The position numbers and the translations under genes are program-made. Below, piece after piece: positions 10,712 through 18,599 of a DNA stretch of 64,000 bases; position 1 is the first letter of the stretch, and each line of letters opens with the position of its first letter. Source of the DNA: Polynucleobacter sp. MWH-Spelu-300-X4 (GTDB lineage: Bacteria; Pseudomonadota; Gammaproteobacteria; Burkholderiales; Burkholderiaceae); assembly GCF_018687515.1 (NCBI RefSeq), contig NZ_CP061294.1:434001-498000 (forward strand). The letters are read 5' to 3'. The notes under the pieces are model-generated. The model did not search any database. It saw only the letters and a program-made list of their open reading frames with translations, and had not been told where the DNA came from.

Positions 10712-10747
10712 ATATTTTTATAAATACAAAAAAATTAAGAGACAAAA

Positions 10748-11689
10748 ATGACAGTTTCAGCAGTCAAAATTATTCAGCCGGGCGAGATCCAGGGGTTGCC
10801 TGATGATGAAACGCCTTTATTGGTTTTACCACTCGCTTCAGAGGTTCTTAAGGGGCGCGCTGCTAGATTTGAAGAGTTATCCAAGAAAGGTGTTCTTAAG
10901 GATTGGTTGGAGTTTTGTGCTCAAGTTGCAAAAGCGCAGCTAGAGGCTGTTGATCAAATTAAATTAACGCCGCTTGATGAAAATATTGTTATTGAGTCTT
11001 TAAAGCATGGTATGCCGCCAGCTTCTATTGGTGGGTGGAAGGCGGGGAATGATTGGGTTGATGCTTTTAAAGCATTTACTGAATCATTAGCTAAACAAGA
11101 TTTACCGCTACCTGCTAAAAAAGTATTGGAGTTATTTAAATCTGCTGATGTAACAACTTTGCAACAGCAAGCGCAAGATTATTTGCAGGCAGATGAGTCT
11201 AAAGTTAAAGCAGAATGGGCGCCGTTTATCGGGGCTATTTTGCAAGTTATCTGGATGAGAAAGGTTGCTCAGCTAGCACCTTACGCGCCTTCTTATAAAG
11301 GTCGGAGTACTTTATGCCCTGTGTGCGGTTCTCACCCTGTTGCTAGTGTTGTAAGGGTAGGTGCTCATGATGGCCATCGTTATTTGGCTTGTTCTTTGTG
11401 CGCTTCTGAGTGGTATGCAGCACGTGCTCGTTGTACTAATTGTGAAACACCCAAAGAAGTTAGCATGCTAGGTGAGACAAAAGAAAGTTTGGTTCAGGGC
11501 GAATGTTGTGACGATTGCCATGGATATCTGAAGATTATGTATCAGTCACGAGATCCGATGATGGATGTGGTGGCTGATGACTTGGCAAGCATTCAGGTGG
11601 ATTTAGGTTTGTCCGCTGAAGGGTATCAGCGGACAGGTAGAAACATGTTATTGATGGCTGCTAGCGAAACTGATAAAAAAGATTCATAA
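10748..11689 (+). CDS. fdhE: Formate dehydrogenase accessory protein FdhE
   Basis: FdhE is a cytoplasmic rubredoxin-like maturation factor that binds the catalytic subunit of respiratory formate dehydrogenases before Tat export. The 313-residue protein has the family's four CxxC motifs in its C-terminal half: Cys190/193, Cys215/218, Cys229/232 and Cys254/257. The N-terminal half is helical and less conserved. The ATG at 10748 is the natural start. It heads the maturation/selenium gene run and is followed by selA after eight bases. FdhD, the sulfurtransferase usually needed with FdhE, is not in this window. Confidence 0.93.
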   Translation: MTVSAVKIIQPGEIQGLPDDETPLLVLPLASEVLKGRAARFEELSKKGVLKDWLEFCAQVAKAQLEAVDQIKLTPLDENIVIESLKHGMPPASIGGWKAGNDWVDAFKAFTESLAKQDLPLPAKKVLELFKSADVTTLQQQAQDYLQADESKVKAEWAPFIGAILQVIWMRKVAQLAPYAPSYKGRSTLCPVCGSHPVASVVRVGAHDGHRYLACSLCASEWYAARARCTNCETPKEVSMLGETKESLVQGECCDDCHGYLKIMYQSRDPMMDVVADDLASIQVDLGLSAEGYQRTGRNMLLMAASETDKKDS

Positions 11690-11697
11690 TCGAACTT

Positions 11698-13164
11698 ATG
11701 AAAAAAGAACATGTGGCGCGTGCGCCCATATCTGAGCTTCTGACTCAGCTACCTTCTGTTGATAAATTGCTTCAAGTAACCGAAGTTAAATCGTTTATCG
11801 ATAACTTTGGTCGGGATGAGGTTTTGCGTGCAGTTAGGCAGACTCTTCAAGCAACTAGAGAAGAAATTCAAAAAGAGAGTCTATCCGATAGCCCTAATGA
11901 GGTTAAGTTGGTCGGAGATATTGAGCGCATCTTGGCGAGTCGCTCTAAAACTAATATGCGTCAAGTTATTAATTTGACAGGCACTATTTTGCACACCAAT
12001 TTGGGTCGAGCTATTATGCCGCCAGAAGTGGTAGATGCTATTGCCAAGGCAGCTTCTGAGCCTTGCGCACTTGAATATGATTTGGGTGAGGGTAAGCGTG
12101 GCGATCGCGATGAGTTAGTGGAAGAACTTCTCTGTGAATTAACCGGTGCTGAGGCTGCAACGGTCGTGAATAACAATGCTGCGGCTGTATTTCTTTTATT
12201 AAATGCCTTGTCCAATAAAAAAGAAGCAGTAGTTTCACGGGGGGAGTTGATTGAAATCGGGGGTGCTTTCCGCATTCCTGACATCATGAAACGAGCCGGT
12301 GCGAAATTGGTGGAGGTAGGAACCACCAATCGAACACATGCCAAAGATTTCGTTGAGGCAATTACACCTAGAACTTCAATGCTCATGAAAATTCACACGA
12401 GCAATTATGTCGTGCAAGGTTTCACGAGCGCAGTCCCTGAGAAAGAGATCGCGACCATTGCCCATGAACATCAGTTGCCTTTTGTCGTTGATCTTGGTTC
12501 CGGTACTTTGGTCGATATGACGCAATTTGGTCTGCCAGCTGAGCCAACACCTAGGGAGGCGATTGAGGCTGGCGCTGATTTGGTTACTTTTAGTGGCGAT
12601 AAATTATTGGGTGGCCCTCAAGCTGGTATTTTGGTGGGACGCAAGGACCTCATTCAGAAAATTAAGAAAAACCCGCTAAAGCGCGTTTTACGTGTTGGGA
12701 AAATAACGCTTGCAGGTTTAGAGGCTGTGCTGCGTTTGTATCGTGATCCTGCCAAGTTGCCAGAAAAATTAACCGTTATGCAGTTGTTGACGAGGGATGC
12801 CGCATCCATTGCTCAACAAGCACAAACTCTCTTGCCAAAATTAAAAGAAAGTCTTTTGGCAGCATCTATGAATATCCAAACAGTTTCTGTGTTATCTCAA
12901 ATTGGTTCAGGTTCACTACCTGTTGAAAGATTACCTTCAACTGCCTTATCTATTGAAGGGTTTGATAAAGTTGGTGAGAAGAATATTGTTCGTCTAGAAC
13001 GTTTGCTTCGATCATCCGATACGCCTATTATCGGTAGGTTGCAGGATAAATCATTGATATTTGATTTGAGATGTTTGCAGGCCCATAAAGAAAGCCAATT
13101 CATTGATGTTTTCTTGGCGGCGGTCTCAAAGTTATCTCGTTCACACGCATCCCATCAAGCATGA
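11698..13164 (+). CDS. selA: L-seryl-tRNA(Sec) selenium transferase
   Basis: SelA is the PLP enzyme that converts Ser-tRNA(Sec) to Sec-tRNA(Sec) with selenophosphate. The 488-residue length is close to the E. coli enzyme. The PLP lysine is Lys302 in FSGDKLLGGPQAGI, and the upstream NLTGTILHTNLGRA segment is typical. The ATG at 11698 comes eight bases after fdhE. Its TGA overlaps the selB ATG by four bases, so the two are translationally coupled. It should form a homodecamer in the cytoplasm, as in other bacteria. The assignment is secure. Confidence 0.97.
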   Translation: MKKEHVARAPISELLTQLPSVDKLLQVTEVKSFIDNFGRDEVLRAVRQTLQATREEIQKESLSDSPNEVKLVGDIERILASRSKTNMRQVINLTGTILHTNLGRAIMPPEVVDAIAKAASEPCALEYDLGEGKRGDRDELVEELLCELTGAEAATVVNNNAAAVFLLLNALSNKKEAVVSRGELIEIGGAFRIPDIMKRAGAKLVEVGTTNRTHAKDFVEAITPRTSMLMKIHTSNYVVQGFTSAVPEKEIATIAHEHQLPFVVDLGSGTLVDMTQFGLPAEPTPREAIEAGADLVTFSGDKLLGGPQAGILVGRKDLIQKIKKNPLKRVLRVGKITLAGLEAVLRLYRDPAKLPEKLTVMQLLTRDAASIAQQAQTLLPKLKESLLAASMNIQTVSVLSQIGSGSLPVERLPSTALSIEGFDKVGEKNIVRLERLLRSSDTPIIGRLQDKSLIFDLRCLQAHKESQFIDVFLAAVSKLSRSHASHQA

Positions 13165-15110
13165 TTATCGGTACGGCTGGTCATATTGATCACGGCAAAA
13201 CCTCTCTTGTTAAAGTTTTAACAGGAGTGGACGCTGATCGTTTGCCGGAAGAAAAAGCTAGGGGTATTACGATTGATTTGGGTTTTGCTTATGTGCCAAA
13301 TGGTCGTGGTGAGACGTTGGGTTTTGTTGATGTGCCTGGCCATGAGAAATTTGTGCATACGATGGCAGCTGGTGCCGCTGGTATTGATTATGGACTCTTA
13401 ATTGTTGCTGCTGATGATGGCGTTATGCCTCAGACAAAAGAACACCTAAGAATCATGGATTTATTGGGTGTTCCGCAGATTAGTTTAGTGATTACTAAAA
13501 CAGATTTAGCTGGGGAAGAACGATCTAATGAAGTCTTAAAAGATGCCATGAGCTATGTTGCCGCCACAAGATTTGGGCAGGTTAAATCTTATTTGGTTTC
13601 CGCGAGAACTGGCGTTGGAATTGATGCTTTAAAAAATGATTTATTTAATTTGGCTGATCAGGTAGATATTGATCAGCCAAAATACTTCAGATTGGCGATT
13701 GATCGAGTATTTGTTGTTAAGGGTGTGGGTGTTGCAATCACGGGTGCTGTTATTGCTGGTCAGGTATCCGTGGGTGATAACTTGTTATTAGGCCCTAAAC
13801 AACATCCGGTGAAGGTGCGGTCGATTCATGCTCAGAACGCGCCGTCCCAAACTGCTGGTGTTGGTACGCGTTGCGGCATCGTGATTTCAGGTGTTGAGTA
13901 CAGTCAAGTTGAGCGTGGTGATTGGTTGTTTGCGCCAGAACTTCGTTGGCAAACGCAGAGAGTTGATTGTGAAATATCGCTACCTCATGATGCGGAGCGT
14001 TCTATTAAAGATGGCGAACAATTACTGTTACATCATGGTACTGAGCATTTATTAGCGCGTATTATTTTGCTTAATACTCATGAAGTGCTTCCTGGGCAAA
14101 GCGCTTATGCGCAATGTTCATTTGATAAACCTTTATCGATTTGTTGGCATGATCGTATTGTGTTTAGAGATAGTAGCGCAAGACATACATTGGCTGGCGG
14201 TTGGGTATTAGATATTGATCCGCCTATTCGTGGTAGAAGAAAACCAGATCGATTAACCACACTTCATTATTTATCAGAGCCCCTAGCCGCAGTAGCGTTC
14301 GGTCATCTATTGGGTAAAAATCCCGATGTGGTGAACTTGGACTATTGGGCGGCCACGATGAATCGCTCTCCTGATGATTTGTTAAATGCTGTTACTAGTC
14401 AGGAGCTTATTCAGCTTGATGTTGATGGGGTTAATTACTTATTAGGTCAGGTGGCTGAAGATCAAATAAAAGATAGAGTAACTTCTTCTTTGATGAAATT
14501 TCACTTAGATGAGCCAGATGAGCCTGGGGTTGCGATTGAGCGCTTAAGACGAATGGCTTGCCCTAGCTTACCCCAATCTTTATTTAAAGCTTGGTGTGCT
14601 GTTGAAGTTAAAAATAAAACATTGTCTTTAAGTGGCAGTTTTATTCATTTGCCGGATCATAAGGTTGAATTAACAGTCAACGAAAAGGTGGTTTGGGAGA
14701 AAATTTATCCAAGATTATTGGATGGCCAGTACGACCCCCCTTGGGTGCGAGACTTAGCTTCAGCTCTTAGCGAACCTGAGGCTAATATCCGTTTATTGTT
14801 GAGAAAAGTTTCTAGAACTTCAGGTTTGGTTCAGTTGGTGCCGGATTTGTTTTATCCGATTGCTACGATGAGAATTATGGCGGATATTATTCGTGATATC
14901 GTTGAGCAAGATGGTCATGTTACGGTTATTAGCTTTAAAGAGCGGGTGGGTTTGGGTCGTAAGCGCGCTATTCAAATTTTGGAAGCGTTTGATCGCCTAG
15001 GTTTAACGCGCCGATTGATTAGTTATACGCGTGGTAAAAAAGAATTGGAAAAAGATCATAGAGTTCTAAGGAATGTGGATCTTTTTGTAGATGAGGTTAT
15101 TGCAGCATGA
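13161..15110 (+). CDS. selB: Selenocysteine-specific translation elongation factor SelB
   Basis: SelB delivers Sec-tRNA(Sec) to UGA codons that carry a SECIS hairpin. The 649-residue protein begins with an EF-Tu-like GTPase domain (G1 motif GHIDHGKT at residues 7-14, then DVPGHE), followed by beta-barrel domains. The C-terminal winged-helix repeats bind the SECIS RNA; a basic recognition region is seen near [23 protein letters not shown]. The ATG overlaps the selA stop. The stop is itself UGA (15108-15110), and tRNA-Sec begins at the very next base, an unusually tight junction. Confidence 0.97.
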   Translation: MIIGTAGHIDHGKTSLVKVLTGVDADRLPEEKARGITIDLGFAYVPNGRGETLGFVDVPGHEKFVHTMAAGAAGIDYGLLIVAADDGVMPQTKEHLRIMDLLGVPQISLVITKTDLAGEERSNEVLKDAMSYVAATRFGQVKSYLVSARTGVGIDALKNDLFNLADQVDIDQPKYFRLAIDRVFVVKGVGVAITGAVIAGQVSVGDNLLLGPKQHPVKVRSIHAQNAPSQTAGVGTRCGIVISGVEYSQVERGDWLFAPELRWQTQRVDCEISLPHDAERSIKDGEQLLLHHGTEHLLARIILLNTHEVLPGQSAYAQCSFDKPLSICWHDRIVFRDSSARHTLAGGWVLDIDPPIRGRRKPDRLTTLHYLSEPLAAVAFGHLLGKNPDVVNLDYWAATMNRSPDDLLNAVTSQELIQLDVDGVNYLLGQVAEDQIKDRVTSSLMKFHLDEPDEPGVAIERLRRMACPSLPQSLFKAWCAVEVKNKTLSLSGSFIHLPDHKVELTVNEKVVWEKIYPRLLDGQYDPPWVRDLASALSEPEANIRLLLRKVSRTSGLVQLVPDLFYPIATMRIMADIIRDIVEQDGHVTVISFKERVGLGRKRAIQILEAFDRLGLTRRLISYTRGKKELEKDHRVLRNVDLFVDEVIAA

Positions 15111-15207
15111 GGAAGGGTTACGTTCCCCGGCGGGACGTCCGGACTTCAAATCCGGGAAGGGCTGTCGTACAGTCCTTGGTGGGTTCGACTCCCATACTCT
15201 TCCGCCA
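15111..15207 (+). tRNA. selC: tRNA-Sec (anticodon UCA)
   Basis: The 97-base RNA has the features specific to selenocysteine tRNA. The acceptor stem is eight base pairs (GGAAGGGT with ACTCTTCC, one G-U pair). The anticodon stem CCGGA/TCCGG encloses the loop CTTCAAA with anticodon TCA at 15146-15148. A long variable arm (AAGGGCTGT/ACAGTCCTT) follows, and the T loop is TTCGACT. The discriminator is G and the 3' CCA is encoded (15205-15207). The 5' end directly follows the selB stop codon, and the 3' end lies 20 bases before the next gene, so it is probably cut out of the operon transcript. Confidence 0.97.
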
Positions 15208-15227
15208 TTTATATTGGAATGTGATTT

Positions 15228-15689
15228 ATGGCTGATATACGCGGCTGTTTATTCCCTGAGGATCTTTTTTATGATGTTGACCTAAACCTTTGGTTAAGGC
15301 CCATCAATGAAGCCACTTGGGAAGTGGGTATTACAGAGTTTGGTGGCGCTTTGGTAGGGGATATCTATATGTTTAATCCTAAGCCGATAAGGCGTGAGTT
15401 GGAGCTTGATGAGCCATTTGCCTTGATAGAAGTTGCAAAAACAATTTTGACTATAAAAACGCCATTCCAAGCAACTTTGGTTCATGCCAATGATGAAATT
15501 GCAGAGCGACCTATTCGAATTAACAGAAAGCCATTTGAGAGTTGGTTGGTGCATTTGGAGGCAAAATATCCAGCACAAGTAATGGCCTCTCTTTTAAAAG
15601 GTGAGCAAGTGTTACCGAGAGCAATTGAACTAATGGATTTAAACCGCTTTACTTCTTTAGAAGAATTTAAAAAAACGGGTGGTCATTGA
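15228..15689 (+). CDS. GcvH-like lipoyl-domain protein in the selenium cluster
   Basis: The 153-residue protein has the fold signature of glycine-cleavage H protein and lipoate-binding proteins. WEVGITEFGGALVGDIYMF (31-49) aligns with the GcvH strand pair around GIT and LGDI. ALIEVAKTILTIKTPF (65-80) aligns with the lipoylation hairpin ESVKAA, making Lys71 the candidate lipoyl-lysine. No gcvT, gcvP or pyruvate-dehydrogenase gene is nearby. It sits between tRNA-Sec and a DsrE-like gene that it overlaps by one base. Lipoate-binding proteins of this sort work with DsrE-type carriers in the sHdr sulfur-oxidation system, so a role in handling persulfide or selenium is plausible but unproven. The C-terminal 40 residues are an extra helical segment. 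Confidence 0.75.
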   Translation: MADIRGCLFPEDLFYDVDLNLWLRPINEATWEVGITEFGGALVGDIYMFNPKPIRRELELDEPFALIEVAKTILTIKTPFQATLVHANDEIAERPIRINRKPFESWLVHLEAKYPAQVMASLLKGEQVLPRAIELMDLNRFTSLEEFKKTGGH

Positions 15690-16063
15690 TGAAGCGTTTG
15701 ATTATTCAGTTATGGCAGGCAAGTCTAGCTAACCCCCAATTAGCTGCAACCCCATTTTTTTTTGCATCGGCTGCGGCTGCTATGGATATGCATGTTGAAG
15801 TGCATGTCTTGGGCGCTAGTGTTGAGATGTTTATAAAAGATAATCCAGCGCGCCATCAAACAATTCCTCCGATGAATCGAAAGTTATCCGATTTTATTGA
15901 TGATGCTGTTAGAACAGGCGTTCAATTTTACGCATGTAGTACAGCTATGCGTGATCGCCAGTTAAGTCTTGAAGATTTGACTGATGGTTTTGGCGAAATT
16001 ATTGGTATGGTGACGATGCTAGATCGTGCCACGCAAGAAAATACAACAGTATTAACGTTTTAG
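15689..16063 (+). CDS. DsrE/DsrF-like family protein in the selenium cluster
   Basis: The 124-residue protein has the DsrE fold pattern: an N-terminal strand KRLIIQLW, a helix rich in alanine (AATPFFFASAAAAMDMHVEVH), and the strand-turn GVQFYACSTAM. Cys83 in FYACS is its only cysteine and sits where DsrE/YedF-type proteins carry their persulfide-accepting cysteine. The ATG at 15689 shares one base with the stop of the GcvH-like gene (TGATG), so the two are probably co-translated in a fixed ratio. selD starts eight bases after it. YedF, another DsrE-related protein, is known to co-occur with selD, so a selenium or sulfur carrier role is reasonable inference. No TusA domain is fused to it. Confidence 0.8.
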   Translation: MKRLIIQLWQASLANPQLAATPFFFASAAAAMDMHVEVHVLGASVEMFIKDNPARHQTIPPMNRKLSDFIDDAVRTGVQFYACSTAMRDRQLSLEDLTDGFGEIIGMVTMLDRATQENTTVLTF

Positions 16064-16071
16064 GAATAAGT

Positions 16072-17139
16072 ATGTCGGAATCTGAAGTTTTGAAAAAGGT
16101 ACGCCTTACATCGCTTTCTCATGGTGGCGGATGTGGTTGCAAAATAGCGCCAGGAGTTTTGGCTGATTTGCTGAAAACATCGGTGCCTTTTGCGTTGCCT
16201 CCTGAATTATTAGTCGGAACAGAAACTGCAGATGATGCAGCGGTATATCAAATTAATGAGCATCAAGCACTGATTGCAACAACCGATTTTTTCATGCCGA
16301 TTGTTGATAACCCTCGCCATTTTGGCCAGATTGCAGCAACGAATGCTATTTCTGATATTTATGCCATGGGAGGTAAACCGCTATTGGCGTTGGCTTTGGT
16401 GGGGATGCCTATTAATGTTTTGGCGCCTGAGGATATTTCTGAAATTTTGGATGGCGGTCGAGAGGTGTGTGCTAAGGCAGGCATTCCAGTAGCGGGTGGT
16501 CATTCAATTGATTCTGTTGAGCCCATTTATGGTTTGGCAGTGATTGGCATTATTGACCCAAAGAACTTAAAGAAAAATTCAACTGCACAAGCAGGTGATG
16601 TTCTTGTTTTAGGTAAACCTTTAGGTGTCGGTATCTATTCAGCAGCCTTAAAGAAAGACCAATTAGATTCTGTGGGATATGAGCAAATGATTGCAAATAC
16701 CACTAAGTTAAATACACCTGGTCAGAAACTTTCAACCATAGCAGGCGTTCATGCAATGACTGATGTAACTGGATTTGGTTTGTTAGGACATGCTATTGAG
16801 ATATGTAAAAGCTCCAGTACTCAAGGGCTTATTAACTATCAAGAGTTGCAAATTTTGCCTGGCGTTAAATCTTTGGCTGAGCAGGGTTGTGTGACGGGTG
16901 CTTCAGGAAGAAACTGGGCGAGTTATGGTCACCAAGTTGAGCTCTCAAATAGTCTTACTGCTGTTGATCGGGCTATTTTGACTGATCCCCAAACAAGCGG
17001 TGGTTTATTGGTGGCTTGTAGCCCCACATCTTTGGATGCAGTGTTAAAAGTATTTAAAGAAGAAGGGTTTGAACAGGCTGGCGTGATTGGTTCTTTGGTG
17101 CCTGCAGAAGATGCGCGTACTGTTGTGAAAGTAAGTTGA
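16072..17139 (+). CDS. selD: Selenide, water dikinase (selenophosphate synthetase)
   Basis: SelD makes selenophosphate from selenide and ATP for SelA. The glycine-rich N-terminal loop HGGGCGCK carries Cys21, Cys23 and Lys24, equivalent to Cys17, Cys19 and Lys20 of the E. coli enzyme. Cysteine, not selenocysteine, occupies the active site, so making selenophosphate does not depend on prior Sec synthesis. The 355-residue length is normal and the PurM-like motifs (TTDFF, DIYAMGG, TDVTGFGLLGH) are intact. It follows the DsrE-like gene by eight bases and its stop overlaps the mobA ATG (TGATG). Confidence 0.97.
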   Translation: MSESEVLKKVRLTSLSHGGGCGCKIAPGVLADLLKTSVPFALPPELLVGTETADDAAVYQINEHQALIATTDFFMPIVDNPRHFGQIAATNAISDIYAMGGKPLLALALVGMPINVLAPEDISEILDGGREVCAKAGIPVAGGHSIDSVEPIYGLAVIGIIDPKNLKKNSTAQAGDVLVLGKPLGVGIYSAALKKDQLDSVGYEQMIANTTKLNTPGQKLSTIAGVHAMTDVTGFGLLGHAIEICKSSSTQGLINYQELQILPGVKSLAEQGCVTGASGRNWASYGHQVELSNSLTAVDRAILTDPQTSGGLLVACSPTSLDAVLKVFKEEGFEQAGVIGSLVPAEDARTVVKVS

Positions 17140-17765
17140 TGGCAAATCATTTACCGATTGATCAAATTACCGGACTTATTTTGTCTGGCGGGCGTGGTGT
17201 GCGTGTCGGTGGCGAGGATAAGGGGTTGCTGATTTTTAATGGCGAAGCAATCGTGCAGAGAGTTTTTAAGCGATTACAGGCGCAAGTTAAATTTATTATT
17301 GTGAGCGCTAATCGCCATATTGAAGACTATAAAAAATTTGGCTCACCCGTTGTTAAAGATCGTTTGGAAGATTTTCAGGGGCCCTTAGCTGGAATTGAAG
17401 CAGTTTTATCTGTTTGCCCAACGCCTTACTTAGTGGTTGTGCCATGTGATGCACCTTTCATTAGTTCAGACTTGTTAACCAAGCTCTACATGGAAATGGA
17501 GCGTACTAGCGCGAATATCGTTTATGCACAGGGTAGAGATGATGCTGGGCATATCGCAGCTGAGCCCATGTTTGCCTTAATTAGAACCTCAACGCTCTCT
17601 AATTTAAGAGCTTATTTGGCGGCAGGAAAGCGTAAGGTTTTGGGTTGGTACCAGTCTATTGATCATTCCAGTGTATTAATTGAGGATGCGCTTTGTTTTG
17701 CGAATGCTAATACGCCTGAAGATTTTGAGGCGCTGCAATCTCAGGCTCAGAAACTGAATGTTTGA
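17139..17765 (+). CDS. mobA: Molybdenum cofactor guanylyltransferase
   Basis: MobA attaches GMP to molybdopterin-Mo to give the MGD form that formate dehydrogenase needs. The nucleotide-binding loop is LILSGGRGVRVGGEDKG, slightly off the usual SGGRSxRMGG form. A VVPCDAPFIS motif follows, where the family has the metal-binding PCD. It has 208 residues from the ATG at 17139, which overlaps the selD stop by one base. Its place at the end of the formate/selenium operon fits a dedicated supply of cofactor. Confidence 0.92.
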   Translation: MANHLPIDQITGLILSGGRGVRVGGEDKGLLIFNGEAIVQRVFKRLQAQVKFIIVSANRHIEDYKKFGSPVVKDRLEDFQGPLAGIEAVLSVCPTPYLVVVPCDAPFISSDLLTKLYMEMERTSANIVYAQGRDDAGHIAAEPMFALIRTSTLSNLRAYLAAGKRKVLGWYQSIDHSSVLIEDALCFANANTPEDFEALQSQAQKLNV

Positions 17766-17816
17766 GAGGGTGCCTAAAAACCTGGGTTTTGTTTTCATAT
17801 ATGTCAAAATAACGCC

Positions 17817-18386
17817 ATGACTATTAAATCTGACCGTTGGATCCGCCGCATGTGTGCTGAGCACGACATGATTTCGCCATTTGAACCTGGCCAAGTGCGC
17901 CAGTCGCCAGAAGGGCAAAAAATAGTAAGTTATGGCACTTCGAGCTATGGCTATGACATTCGTTGCGCGGACGAATTTAAGATTTTTACTAATATCAATA
18001 GCACTATCGTTGACCCTAAGAATTTTGACGATAAATCTTTCGTCGATTTCAAAGGTGATGTGTGCATTATTCCTCCCAATTCATTTGCATTGGCACGTAC
18101 GGTTGAATATTTCAAAATTCCACGCAGCGTTTTGACGGTATGCTTGGGTAAAAGCACCTATGCCCGTTGCGGCATTATTGTGAACGTCACGCCATTTGAG
18201 CCAGAGTGGGAAGGATATGTGACTTTGGAGTTTTCTAATACCACGCCATTGCCGGCAAAAATTTATGCGGGTGAGGGTTGCGCACAAGTTCTTTTCTTTG
18301 AGAGCGATGAGATTTGTGAGACCTCTTATAAAGATCGTGGCGGCAAATATCAAGGTCAGGTTGGCGTTACTCTGCCAAAAACCTAA
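17817..18386 (+). CDS. dcd: dCTP deaminase
   Basis: The enzyme deaminates dCTP to dUTP, the main route to dTTP in many proteobacteria. The 189-residue protein carries the family motifs SSYGYDIR, the segment [26 protein letters not shown] with the catalytic glutamate region, and the nucleotide-binding C-terminus [11 protein letters not shown]. It is a housekeeping gene outside the formate/selenium set, 51 bases after mobA, probably with its own promoter. A short hairpin terminator follows. Confidence 0.96.
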   Translation: MTIKSDRWIRRMCAEHDMISPFEPGQVRQSPEGQKIVSYGTSSYGYDIRCADEFKIFTNINSTIVDPKNFDDKSFVDFKGDVCIIPPNSFALARTVEYFKIPRSVLTVCLGKSTYARCGIIVNVTPFEPEWEGYVTLEFSNTTPLPAKIYAGEGCAQVLFFESDEICETSYKDRGGKYQGQVGVTLPKT

Positions 18387-18397
18387 GACAACTCTTC

Positions 18398-18421
18398 TGG
18401 GGGCTTATTTGCCCCATTTTT
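18398..18421 (+). terminator. Probable terminator after dcd
   Basis: GGGGC (18400-18404) pairs with GCCCC (18411-18415) around the loop TTATTT, followed by ATTTTT. The stem is short but GC-rich and lies 12 bases after the dcd stop. Confidence 0.7.
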
Positions 18422-18599
18422 GACATATTTACTCGTTAAGATTACTTTGTTGGCTAAATTGGGCCAACTAGGGCTATTGGGATTAAAAATACATCAAAAA
18501 TAGCTCAATAATTCAAGCCAAAGAAGCGTTTTATCGCTATAGTCTCGTTTTTAAGAAATTGCCCCTTAATTGGGGTCTATTAGTTAGGTGGGGGTCGCT
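18422..18599 (+). other. Leader region of the decarboxylase gene with two small hairpins
   Basis: The stretch between the dcd terminator and the decarboxylase ATG holds GTTGGC/GCCAAC (18449-18468) and CCCC/GGGG around TTAATT (18562-18575). I do not recognise a riboswitch. The second hairpin is 24 bases before the start codon and may affect ribosome access. Confidence 0.4.

Noticed and set aside
15091..15285. Open reading frame of 64 codons across tRNA-Sec
   Set aside because: It overlaps the end of selB, the whole tRNA and the start of the GcvH-like gene, and has no protein-like features.
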